A DNA stretch of 21,536 nucleotides from JBBQTQ01 sp038213135 (lineage in GTDB: Bacteria > Actinomycetota > Thermoleophilia > Gaiellales > Gaiellaceae): positions 1 through 21,536 of the forward strand of contig JBBQTQ010000042.1 of assembly GCA_038213135.1 (NCBI GenBank), given 5' to 3'. How positions within the stretch are numbered: position 1 is the first letter of the stretch; each line of letters starts with the position of its first letter. Below the pieces are notes generated by a model. The model worked only from the letters and a program-made list of their open reading frames with translations. It had not been told where the DNA came from and did not search any database. The position numbers and the translations under genes are program-made. Positions 14,450 to 21,496 of this stretch are shown here, piece after piece.

Positions 14450-15375
14450 TGGACTTCGCGTTCACCGAGGAGCAGGAACAGCTGAGGCGAGAAGCGCGCT
14501 CGTTCCTCTCCGAGCGCTTCCCGGCCGAGCGGGTTGCCGGGCTCGCCGACTCGGAGGCCGGTTGGGACGAGCAGTCCTGGGCGGAGCTCGCGGAGCTCGG
14601 TTGGCTCGGCGTCTCGGTCTCCGAGGAGGCCGGCGGCACCGGCCTCGGCTTCCTCGAGGAGGCCGTGCTGCACGAGGAGCTCGGGCGCGCGCTCTATCCG
14701 GGGCCGTTCTTCTCGACGCTGGTGGTGCTTCCTGAGCTCGGACCGGAGGAGCAGGCGGACGCCGCTTCGGGGAAGACGCGCTGGTCGTTCACGCTCGACG
14801 GCTCGCTCGTCCCGGATCTGGCGATCGTCGACCGCGTGCTGACGGGTGACGGCTCGGTCGCCGCCGAGGGCGAGACCCTCGAGACGATGGACGCGACGAG
14901 GCGCTTCGGCCGCCTGACAGAGCCGGCGGCTCCCGCCGAGCACCTGCGCACGCGCGCCTTCGCAGCGCTGGCGCTGGAGGCGGTCGGGATCTCGCAGCGG
15001 GCGCTCGAGTACGCGATCGAGCACGCCAAGACCCGCGAGCAGTTCGGCAAGCCGATCGGCATCTATCAGGCGATCTCCCACCCGATCTCCGACAGCTACG
15101 TCGACACCGAGCTCTCGCGCTCGCTGGCCTACTGGGCGGCCTGGTGCGTCGCCGAGAACGACGAGCAGGCTCCGCTCGTGGCTGCAGCGGCCAAGGCTCG
15201 CGCGGCCGAGGCGGCCGTCGCGGTCTGCGAGCGGGCGATCCAGGTGCACGGCGGCATCGGCTTCACCTGGGAACACCCGCTCCACCGCTATTACAAGCGG
15301 GCGCAGTGGATCGAGGCGTTCGGCGGGTATCCCGCCGTCCAGCGGGCGGAGGTCGCCCGTCACCTCGTCGGCTGA
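14449..15375 (+). CDS. Short acyl-CoA dehydrogenase-like subunit, probably non-catalytic partner
   Basis: 308 residues, about 75 fewer than the family norm. The N-terminal helices (FTEEQEQLRREARSFL, LAELGWLGVSVSEEAGGTGLG) and C-terminal domain (ALEAVGISQRALEYAIEHAKTREQFGKPIG, QVHGGIGFTWEHPLHRYYKRA) are present. The middle beta domain is reduced to about 60 residues and lacks the SEPxAGSD motif. No Glu is found at either known base position; the end reads EAFGGYPAVQRAEVARHL. This is the pattern of beta subunits in alpha2beta2 FadE pairs known from steroid side-chain breakdown (ChsE-type). Its start overlaps the previous stop by one base (TGATG), which fits one-to-one synthesis. The substrate is unknown. 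Confidence 0.87.
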   Translation: MDFAFTEEQEQLRREARSFLSERFPAERVAGLADSEAGWDEQSWAELAELGWLGVSVSEEAGGTGLGFLEEAVLHEELGRALYPGPFFSTLVVLPELGPEEQADAASGKTRWSFTLDGSLVPDLAIVDRVLTGDGSVAAEGETLETMDATRRFGRLTEPAAPAEHLRTRAFAALALEAVGISQRALEYAIEHAKTREQFGKPIGIYQAISHPISDSYVDTELSRSLAYWAAWCVAENDEQAPLVAAAAKARAAEAAVAVCERAIQVHGGIGFTWEHPLHRYYKRAQWIEAFGGYPAVQRAEVARHLVG

Positions 15376-15379
15376 GCGC

Positions 15380-16180
15380 ACGGTTCTCGTCACCGGCTCC
15401 TCGTCGGGGATCGGTGAGGCGTGCGCGCAGAGGCTCGCCCGGTCGGGCTGGCAGGTGTTCGCCGGCGTTCGCTCGGCGGGCGATGCCCCGCCGGGGACGA
15501 CCGAGGTGCTGCTCGACGTGACGGATTCGGCCTCGATCGCCGCGGCTGCAGAGCGGATCGGCGCGCGGCTCGACGGTCTGGTCAACAACGCGGGCATCTC
15601 GATCGCCGTCCCGCTGGAGTTTCTCCCGCTGGAGCAGCTGCGCCGGCAGCTCGAGGTGAACGTCGTCGGGCAGCTCGCGGTGACGCAGGCGTTCCTGCCG
15701 CACCTGCGCCGCGCGAAAGGCCGGATCGTCAACATCGGCTCGATCAGCGGCCGCAGCGCGCTGCCGTTCCTCGGGCCGTACGCCGCCTCGAAGTTCGCGC
15801 TCGAGGCGATGACCGACTCGCTGCGGGTGGAGCTCGCCCCCTGGGGAATCTGGGTGGCGATCGTCGAGCCCGGCTCGATCGCGACCCGGATCTGGGCCAA
15901 GGGCGCGGCGCAGGCGGCCGAGATCGCCTCGGGGCTGCCGCCCGAGTCGGGCGAGCTCTACGGGGAGCGGATCGCGGCGTTCGGCAAGAACGCGGCCGAG
16001 CGAGGTCAGAACGCCGTTCCGGCCGATCGGGTGGCGAGGGTCGTCGAGCACGCTTTGAGCGCGCGCCGCCCGAAGGCGCGCTACCTCGTCGGCCGCGACG
16101 CCAAGACCCGCGCCCGAGTCCAGCGCCTGCCGACGCGCGTGCGCGACCGGCTGCTCACGAAGTCGCTGCTGAAGCCGTAA
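15380..16180 (+). CDS. Short-chain dehydrogenase/reductase (classical SDR) with unusual start
   Basis: The nucleotide-binding motif TGSSSGIG is encoded at about 15392-15415, upstream of the first canonical start in frame (GTG 15455), which would cut off the first beta strand. Codons just before it read AERTVLVTG. No ATG/GTG/TTG precedes it within a sensible distance, so I place the start at ACG 15380 (266 residues), 4 bases after the stop of the previous gene; a start a few codons earlier is possible. LVNNAGIS and the catalytic Ser121, Tyr134 and Lys138 (GSISG ... PYAASK) are present. NAD(P)-linked oxidation or reduction of a hydroxyl/keto group, probably on an intermediate of the acyl-CoA pathway encoded around it. 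Cofactor preference cannot be read with confidence. Confidence 0.87.
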   Translation, partial: TVLVTGSSSGIGEACAQRLARSGWQVFAGVRSAGDAPPGTTEVLLDVTDSASIAAAAERIGARLDGLVNNAGISIAVPLEFLPLEQLRRQLEVNVVGQLAVTQAFLPHLRRAKGRIVNIGSISGRSALPFLGPYAASKFALEAMTDSLRVELAPWGIWVAIVEPGSIATRIWAKGAAQAAEIASGLPPESGELYGERIAAFGKNAAERGQNAVPADRVARVVEHALSARRPKARYLVGRDAKTRARVQRLPTRVRDRLLTKSLLKP

Positions 16181-16191
16181 CAGCGCTCTTG

Positions 16192-16282
16192 GTGACTGTC
16201 ACCGGGTAGGCGCATCGGCCCTGCGAGCGCCGCTTGGTTGAGCCGCGCATCGTCCCCTCGAGCCACGACCGGTGACAGTCAC
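16192..16282. repeat. 14-bp inverted repeat made of two small palindromes in the SDR/acyl-CoA synthetase gap
   Basis: GTGACTGTCACCGG (16192-16205) and CCGGTGACAGTCAC (16269-16282) are exact reverse complements 63 bases apart. Each arm is itself palindromic: GGTGAC-T-GTCACC at 16191-16203 and GTGAC-A-GTCAC at 16272-16282. The second is centred about 55 bases before the next start codon, close to a -35 box, which fits paired operator sites. A large hairpin or a dispersed repeat element are alternatives. The rest of this 151-base gap holds no gene. Confidence 0.6.
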
Positions 16283-16295
16283 GACGAGGGCGCTC

Positions 16296-16324
16296 TCGAC
16301 GCGCCGCCGCCGGGGTCGTAGCAT
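16296..16324 (+). promoter_or_regulatory. Candidate promoter of a leaderless acyl-CoA synthetase mRNA
   Basis: TCGACG (16296-16301), 17 bases, TAGCAT (16319-16324), then 7 bases to ATG 16332. This gives a start of transcription at or very near the A of the start codon, and no ribosome site is visible. The best -35/-10 pair I find in the window. Confidence 0.5.
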
Positions 16325-16331
16325 CTACCGC

Positions 16332-17936
16332 ATGGACGGCATGATGATGGACTACCAGCTGACCCTGCCGACCCTCCTGCGGCGCGCGGAGACCTACTTC
16401 GGCGACAAGGAGATCGTCACCCGGCTGCCGGACAAGAGCTTCCACCGGTACACGTACCGCGACCTCTGCGAGCGCTCGCGCCGGCTGGCCGTCGCCCTCC
16501 AGGGCCTCGGCCTCGATCGCGGAGACCGTGTCGCCACACTCTGCTGGAACCACTACCAGCACATGGAGTGCTACCTCGGCATCCCGTGCGGCGGCTTCAC
16601 GCTGCACACGCTGAACCTCCGCCTCCACCCGAACGATCTCGCCTACATCGCCACGCATGCCGGCGACCGGGCGGTCGTCGTCGACCGGAGCCTGCTACCG
16701 CTTCTCGAGGCCTTCCGCGCAGAGACCCCGATCGAGCACGTCTTCGTCGTCGAGGACAGCTACGAAGAGCTGCTCGCGGGCGCCGCGCCGGAGGACTGGC
16801 GCGACCCGGAGCTCGACGAGGACGAGGCCTCGGCCATGTGCTACACGAGCGGCACGACGGGGATGCCGAAGGGCGTCGTCTACTCGCACCGCTCGACGAT
16901 GCTCCACACGCTGGGCGTCGCCGCCGCGAACCCGCTCGGGCTCGGCGTGAGCGAGCAGGACTCCTTCCTGCCGGTCGTGCCGATGTTCCATGCGAACGCG
17001 TGGGGCTATCCGTACCTGGCGACGATGCTCGGTGCCAAGGTCGTCTACCCGGGCCCGCACCTCGACGCCGAGAGCCTGCTCGACGCCTGCGTCCAGGAGG
17101 GAGTGACCTGGGCGGCCGGCGTGCCGACGATCTGGATGGGCATCCTCGCGCTGCTCGATGCGCAGCCCGACCGCTTCGACCTTTCGAAGATGAAGGGAAT
17201 GCTCGTCGGCGGCTCGGCGGTGCCGCGCGCGATGATCGCGGCCTTCAAGCAGCGTCACGGCCTGCAGATCATCCAGGGCTGGGGCATGACCGAGACCTCG
17301 CCGGTCGCCTCTGAAACGCTCTTCCCGGGCGAGCTCGCCCAGGCGGACGAGGAGACGAAGTTCGATTACACGGCGCTCGCGGGCTTGCCCCTGCCGCTCG
17401 TCGAGCTGCGGGCCCGCGACGGCGAGGGCAACGAGATCCCCTGGGACGACGAGACGATGGGCGAGCTCGAGGTGCGCGGGCCGTGGGTGGCCGCCTCCTA
17501 CTACGACACGCCCGAGCAAGCCGATCGCTGGACGGACGACGGCTGGTTCAAGACCGGCGACATCGTCTCCATCCATCCGCGAGGCTTCATTCACATCCAG
17601 GATCGCTCGAAGGACGTGATCAAGTCGGGCGGCGAATGGATCAGCTCGGTCGCGCTCGAGAACGCGCTGATGGGACATCCCGCGGTCGCCGAGGCGGCGG
17701 TGATCGCGATGCCGCACGAGAAGTGGGACGAGCGGCCGCTGGCGGTCGTCGTCCTGCGGGAGGGGCAGGCCGCCACCTCGGAGGAGCTGCGCAACTTCCT
17801 CGCGCCGAACTTCGCCAAGTGGTGGCTGCCGGACAGCTTCGAGTTCGTCGACGAGATCCCGAAGACCGGGGTCGGGAAGTTCAAGAAGACCGCGCTGCGC
17901 GAGCTCTTCGTGAAGGAGCCGGCACCCACCTCATGA
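16332..17936 (+). CDS. Acyl-CoA synthetase (medium/long-chain fatty-acid:CoA ligase, ANL family)
   Basis: 534 residues from ATG 16332. It has the adenylation motifs: YTSGTTGMPKGVVYSH (P-loop-like, about 175-190), FHANAWGYPY, GWGMTETSP, the hinge/A8 region DGWFKTGDIVSIHPRGFIHI followed by DRSKDVIKSGGEWIS, and the C-terminal catalytic Lys516 in KTGVGKFKK. It activates a carboxylic acid with ATP through an acyl-AMP to the CoA thioester. The motif set resembles FadD/AlkK-type ligases for medium to long chains. It has its own candidate promoter and operator-like palindromes, and its stop overlaps the start of the next dehydrogenase (ATGA). It therefore heads the second half of the catabolic block. 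Confidence 0.93.
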   Translation: MDGMMMDYQLTLPTLLRRAETYFGDKEIVTRLPDKSFHRYTYRDLCERSRRLAVALQGLGLDRGDRVATLCWNHYQHMECYLGIPCGGFTLHTLNLRLHPNDLAYIATHAGDRAVVVDRSLLPLLEAFRAETPIEHVFVVEDSYEELLAGAAPEDWRDPELDEDEASAMCYTSGTTGMPKGVVYSHRSTMLHTLGVAAANPLGLGVSEQDSFLPVVPMFHANAWGYPYLATMLGAKVVYPGPHLDAESLLDACVQEGVTWAAGVPTIWMGILALLDAQPDRFDLSKMKGMLVGGSAVPRAMIAAFKQRHGLQIIQGWGMTETSPVASETLFPGELAQADEETKFDYTALAGLPLPLVELRARDGEGNEIPWDDETMGELEVRGPWVAASYYDTPEQADRWTDDGWFKTGDIVSIHPRGFIHIQDRSKDVIKSGGEWISSVALENALMGHPAVAEAAVIAMPHEKWDERPLAVVVLREGQAATSEELRNFLAPNFAKWWLPDSFEFVDEIPKTGVGKFKKTALRELFVKEPAPTS

Positions 17937-19078
17937 CCGCAACGGAGTTCTTCGCCGAGACGGGAGAGCGCGCGCTGCTGCGCGAGTCGGCGCGCGAGCT
18001 GGCCGCCCGGTACGGCCACGACTACTACTCGCGCAAGTCGCGCTCGAACGAGCGGATGACCGAGCTCTGGGCCGAGCTTGGCGAGCAGGGGTTCCTCGGG
18101 ATCACCGTTCCGGAGGCCCACGGCGGCTCGGGACTCGGCCTCTCGGAGCTCTCGATCGTCGCGGAGGAGCTGGCGGCCGCGGGCTGCCCGGTGCTGCTGA
18201 TGGCCGTCGTCCCCGCGATCTGCACGCCGATCCTCTCCCGCTATGGCACCGAGGGGCAGAAGCAGCGCTGGTTGCCACGCTTCGCGAGCGGCGAGACGAT
18301 CATGGCCTTCGCGATCACCGAGCCCGATGCAGGCTCGAACTCGCACCGGCTCTCGACGACGGCCGAGCGCGTCGACGCGGGCTGGCGGCTGCGCGGCCAG
18401 AAGTACTACATCTCCGGGATCGACGAGGCGGAGGCCGTGCTCGTCGTCGCGCGAACCGAGAACGGGCTCTCGCTCTTTGTCGTTCCGACGGACGCGAAGG
18501 GCTTCGAGCGCAGCGAGATCCCGGTCGAGATCGTCGCGCCCGAGCGCCAGTTCACGCTCTTCTTCGACGACGTGCTGCTCGCGGAGGACGCGCTCGTCGG
18601 CGAGGAGGGCGAGGGTCTGCGCCAGGTCTTCGCCGGCCTCAACCCGGAGCGGATCATCGGCGCCTCGAAGGCGACCGGGATGGGCCTCTACGCTCTGCGC
18701 AAGGCCGCGGACTATGCGCGGGAGCGAGTCGTCTGGGACGTCCCGATCGGCGCCCACCAGGGGCTCGCCCACCCGCTCGCCAAAGCCAAGATCGAGGTCG
18801 AGCTGGCGCGCCTGATGACCCAGAAGGCCGCCTGGCTCTACGACCAGGGGCTCGACGCTGGCGAGGCCTCGAACATGGCCAAGTACGCGGCTGCCGAGGC
18901 GGCCCTGGCCGCGCTCGACCAGGCAATCCAGACCCACGGCGGCAACGGGCTCTCGACCGAGTACGGCCTCGCGGACATGTGGTTCGCGGCGCGGCTGTCG
19001 CGCACCGCGCCTGTCTCGCGTGAGATGGTTCTCAACTACGTGGCCCAGCACTCGCTGGGCCTGCCGAAGAGCTACTAG
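17933..19078 (+). CDS. Acyl-CoA dehydrogenase
   Basis: 381 residues; the ATG overlaps the ligase stop. FAITEPDAGSNSHRLSTTAE is the flavin/substrate motif, LRGQKYYISGIDEAEAVLVVAR the beta-domain core, and QTHGGNGLSTEYGLADMWF the helix before the C-terminus. In FAGLNPERIIGA, Glu239 lies at the isovaleryl-CoA-dehydrogenase-type base position; the late position (near TAPVSREM) has no Glu. It looks like a complete self-sufficient enzyme, unlike the 14449 gene. It would oxidise the CoA ester made by the ligase just before it. Its stop codon is interleaved with that of the convergent ligase in a CTAG. Confidence 0.92.
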   Translation: MTATEFFAETGERALLRESARELAARYGHDYYSRKSRSNERMTELWAELGEQGFLGITVPEAHGGSGLGLSELSIVAEELAAAGCPVLLMAVVPAICTPILSRYGTEGQKQRWLPRFASGETIMAFAITEPDAGSNSHRLSTTAERVDAGWRLRGQKYYISGIDEAEAVLVVARTENGLSLFVVPTDAKGFERSEIPVEIVAPERQFTLFFDDVLLAEDALVGEEGEGLRQVFAGLNPERIIGASKATGMGLYALRKAADYARERVVWDVPIGAHQGLAHPLAKAKIEVELARLMTQKAAWLYDQGLDAGEASNMAKYAAAEAALAALDQAIQTHGGNGLSTEYGLADMWFAARLSRTAPVSREMVLNYVAQHSLGLPKSY

Positions 19079-20595
19079 CCGAAGAGACCAGCATGCTGCT
19101 CGCGCAGCACGGCCTTCTGGATCTTGCCGGTGCCCGTGCGCGGGAACTCGTCGAGGACGACGACGCGCTTTGGCACCTTGAACGGGGCGAGCCGCTCGCC
19201 GCACCAGGCGACCAGCTCGGCGGCGTCGATCGACGCCCCCGGCCGCGGCAGCACGAAGGCCGTCACCGCCTCGCCCCAGCGCTCGTGCGGCAGGCCGACG
19301 ACGGCGCACTCGGCGACGGCCGGATGTGACAGGACGAGGCGCTCGACCTCGATCGAGGCGACATTCTCGCCGCCGGTCTTGACCATGTCCTTCTTGCGGT
19401 CGGTGAACCAGATCACGCCCTCGTCGTCGATGTAGCCGATGTCGCCGGAGTGGAACCAGCCGTAGCGGAACGCCTCCTCGGTCGCCTCCGGGTTGCGGAA
19501 GTACTCGTTCATCGAGCTCGGGCCGCGGTAGACGATCTCGCCGACCTCGCCGCGCGGGAGCAGGTTGCCGTCGTCGTCCATGATCCGGGTCTCGACGCCC
19601 GGCACTGCCCCGCCCCAAGAGCCCGACTTCTCCGCCTCGTGCTCGGGTCGCTGCCAGGTCGTGACGGGCGTGAACTCGGTCTGGCCCGAGCCGAGCAGCA
19701 CGGGTGCGCCGAAGACCTCGTGGATCTCGGCGATCTGCTCGGGCGGCATCTGCGCCATGCCGTAGACGCAGAGGCGCACCTTCGACCAGTCCCGGTCGCG
19801 GACGTCCGGCTGGGCGAGCAGCTCCTGCCACATCATCGGCAGCAGTACGGTCATCGTCGCGCGCTCGAGCGCGTCGAGCATCGCCCGCGCGTCCCAGCCC
19901 GGCAGGAGGATCACCGTGCCGCCGATCAGCAGCAGCGGCACCAGGCTGCAGTTCAGCGCCGCCGTGTGGAAGAGCGGCAGCACGAGCGCGTTGACGGCGT
20001 GCTCGTCGCCCTTGAAGCAGAGCGCGCAGCTGTAGGCCGCCATCGTCACGGCGACGTGGCTCGTCAGCACGCCCTTCGGCAGCGCAGTCGTCCCGGAGGT
20101 GTAGAGGCACTGAACCGGGTCGCGATCCTCGACGTACGCCTCGAGCGGCGAGGCGTCCCCGAGCAGTTTCTCGGCGCCGACGAACGTATGCTCGACCGGT
20201 GGCAGGCCCGCCGCGAGCTCGGCCAGCTCGGGCTCGACTACGAGCGCCCGGGCGCCGGTCTGCTCGAACGACCACCCGATCTCGGCAGGCTTCAGACCGA
20301 GGTTCGCCGGCTGGGCGACGAGACCGGCTTTCGCGCACGCGAAGTAGGTCGCCACGAGCTCCCAGCTGTTGCGGCTGAGGATGCCGACCATCTCGCCGCG
20401 CTCGAGGCCGAGCTCGAGCAGCGAGTGGCCGATCGCGCTGGCGCGAGCGTCGAGCTCGCGATAGGTCAGCTCGAGGTCGCCGTCGACGAGCGCGAGCTTG
20501 TCCGGGCTGCGGGACGCGCTGCGCGTGAGGATGTCGCCGGCGTTGACCCGGCGGATGAGGTTGAGGGCGAGTGCCTGCTGCGTCGCAACCGCCAC
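19075..20595 (-). CDS. Acyl-CoA synthetase / AMP-dependent ligase
   Basis: 506 residues from GTG 20595. Motifs: CLYTSGTTALPKGVLTSH, LPLFHTAALN, GSGQTEFTPV, YGWFHSGDIGYIDDEGVIWF followed by DRKKDMVKTGGENVAS, and the catalytic Lys491 in PRTGTGKIQK. It is a second, separate ATP-dependent acid:CoA ligase of the FadD/fatty-acyl-CoA synthase type. It differs from the 16332 ligase in the substrate-pocket segments, so it probably takes another acid. It runs against the catabolic block and overlaps its last gene by 4 bases (CTAG). No terminator can lie between them. No Shine-Dalgarno is seen; an ATGATCCGGC segment sits one base before the GTG. Confidence 0.92.
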   Translation of the reverse strand: MAVATQQALALNLIRRVNAGDILTRSASRSPDKLALVDGDLELTYRELDARASAIGHSLLELGLERGEMVGILSRNSWELVATYFACAKAGLVAQPANLGLKPAEIGWSFEQTGARALVVEPELAELAAGLPPVEHTFVGAEKLLGDASPLEAYVEDRDPVQCLYTSGTTALPKGVLTSHVAVTMAAYSCALCFKGDEHAVNALVLPLFHTAALNCSLVPLLLIGGTVILLPGWDARAMLDALERATMTVLLPMMWQELLAQPDVRDRDWSKVRLCVYGMAQMPPEQIAEIHEVFGAPVLLGSGQTEFTPVTTWQRPEHEAEKSGSWGGAVPGVETRIMDDDGNLLPRGEVGEIVYRGPSSMNEYFRNPEATEEAFRYGWFHSGDIGYIDDEGVIWFTDRKKDMVKTGGENVASIEVERLVLSHPAVAECAVVGLPHERWGEAVTAFVLPRPGASIDAAELVAWCGERLAPFKVPKRVVVLDEFPRTGTGKIQKAVLREQHAGLFG

Positions 20596-20682
20596 GGCCG
20601 GATCATCGCACGGCTCCGGAGAGAGAGATCGCGGCTACCCTGTTTCGAGGGTTCGTTCTCACGGCCCCGCAAGTTTTCGCCG

Positions 20683-20706
20683 ATCTACCTCTCTACCGAG
20701 GTAGAT
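20683..20706. promoter_or_regulatory. 9-bp inverted repeat in the divergent promoter region
   Basis: ATCTACCTC (20683-20691) and GAGGTAGAT (20698-20706) are exact reverse complements around TCTACC. They lie about 20 bases before the start codon at 20727, in the 131-base gap between the divergent ligase and secreted-protein genes. It could be an operator for either gene or an RNA hairpin in the leader. The rest of the gap is unremarkable. Confidence 0.45.
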
Positions 20707-20726
20707 ATCCGAGGATAGGAGAAACG

Positions 20727-21047
20727 ATGCTGAAACGCAGACTTGCGATCGCTCTTGCCGCCGGCGCGCTCGGCGCCGGTGTAGGCGTTGCCGGCGCTGT
20801 CGCGGACACTCCGGCGGCCGTTCCGGGCGCTCCCGCTGCCGCGAACGAGAACGGCGACCAGCAGGACGGCCAGGAGGGCGTGGACGAACAGGGGGCCGCG
20901 AACGACATCGCCGAGGCGGCCACCGACGTGCAGGCCGAGGCCGACAATGAGGGTCCTGACGATCAGAGCGGCGATCAGCAGGGTCCGAACGACCAGAGCG
21001 ACGAGCAGGGCGACAACGGCCAGGGCGACGAGCAGGGCGGCGACTAG
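20727..21047 (+). CDS. Secreted acidic low-complexity protein (Asp/Gln/Gly/Asn-rich)
   Basis: 106 residues; AGGAG (20717-20721) lies 5 bases before the ATG. A signal peptide (MLKRRLAIALAAGALGAG, probable cleavage after AVA at about residue 27) is followed by about 80 residues with no hydrophobic core. The tail is an irregular repeat of DDQS, GDQQ, NDQS, DEQG and GDEQG units. Such a chain should be disordered and strongly negative; it may bind divalent cations or sit in the wall, but no family is recognised. It has no cysteines and no anchor. The next gene starts 2 bases after its stop, so both are made together. Confidence 0.75.
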   Translation: MLKRRLAIALAAGALGAGVGVAGAVADTPAAVPGAPAAANENGDQQDGQEGVDEQGAANDIAEAATDVQAEADNEGPDDQSGDQQGPNDQSDEQGDNGQGDEQGGD

Positions 21048-21049
21048 GC

Positions 21050-21496
21050 GTGAAGCACGCCTGGGCGGCGGTCGCGGTCCTCAGTGTCCTGCTCGCCCTC
21101 GCGCCGAGCGCGGGAGCGAGTGACACGGCGCTGCGTGGGACGCTCGACAGCTGGTCGCAAAAGCTCGGAGCGGATGCACACTCCGTTGCGCTCGCCGCGC
21201 AGCGCCACCACCCGCGACGGATGACATACAGCGCGCTGCGCTTCCGTGCCGACGCCCAGCGGGCCGGGGTCGCGATCACGGCGGTGAAGCCCTCGACACC
21301 GAGAGGCAACCAAGCGAGAAAGCTCGCCCTGGCCGCGTTCGCCGATTACGTGAAGGCCGGGAGTCTCTGGGCCGCGACGGGTCGGGCGCGACTGAAGGGT
21401 CAGCAGGCGGCTGCCCGGAATGCGGCGCGCAAGGCGGCCGCCGACGCGGTCGCCGGCAACAAGCTGCTCGTGTCGGCGGGCAAGCTGCTCCGCTAG
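21050..21496 (+). CDS. Secreted alanine-rich helical protein, unknown function
   Basis: 148 residues from GTG 21050, 2 bases after the previous stop. Signal peptide KHAWAAVAVLSVLLALAPSAGAS, then a basic, alanine-rich and probably all-helical mature part (LRGTLDSWSQKLGADAHSVALA, KLALAAFADYVKAGSLWAATG, KAAADAVAGNKLLVSAGKLL). It carries no cysteine and no known motif. Its positive charge complements the strongly acidic product of the gene before it, so the two might bind each other; this is inference. The last 40 bases of the window after it show no feature. Confidence 0.75.
   Translation: MKHAWAAVAVLSVLLALAPSAGASDTALRGTLDSWSQKLGADAHSVALAAQRHHPRRMTYSALRFRADAQRAGVAITAVKPSTPRGNQARKLALAAFADYVKAGSLWAATGRARLKGQQAAARNAARKAAADAVAGNKLLVSAGKLLR

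Noticed and set aside
14335..15900. 521-codon minus-strand frame across the dehydrogenase and SDR genes
   Set aside because: Low-complexity Arg/Ser translation opposite two well-supported genes.
17591..20338. 915-codon open frame on the minus strand
   Set aside because: It is antisense to the acyl-CoA dehydrogenase and in another frame of the second ligase; the translation is Arg/Ala-rich with no motif. Long empty frames are expected at this GC content.
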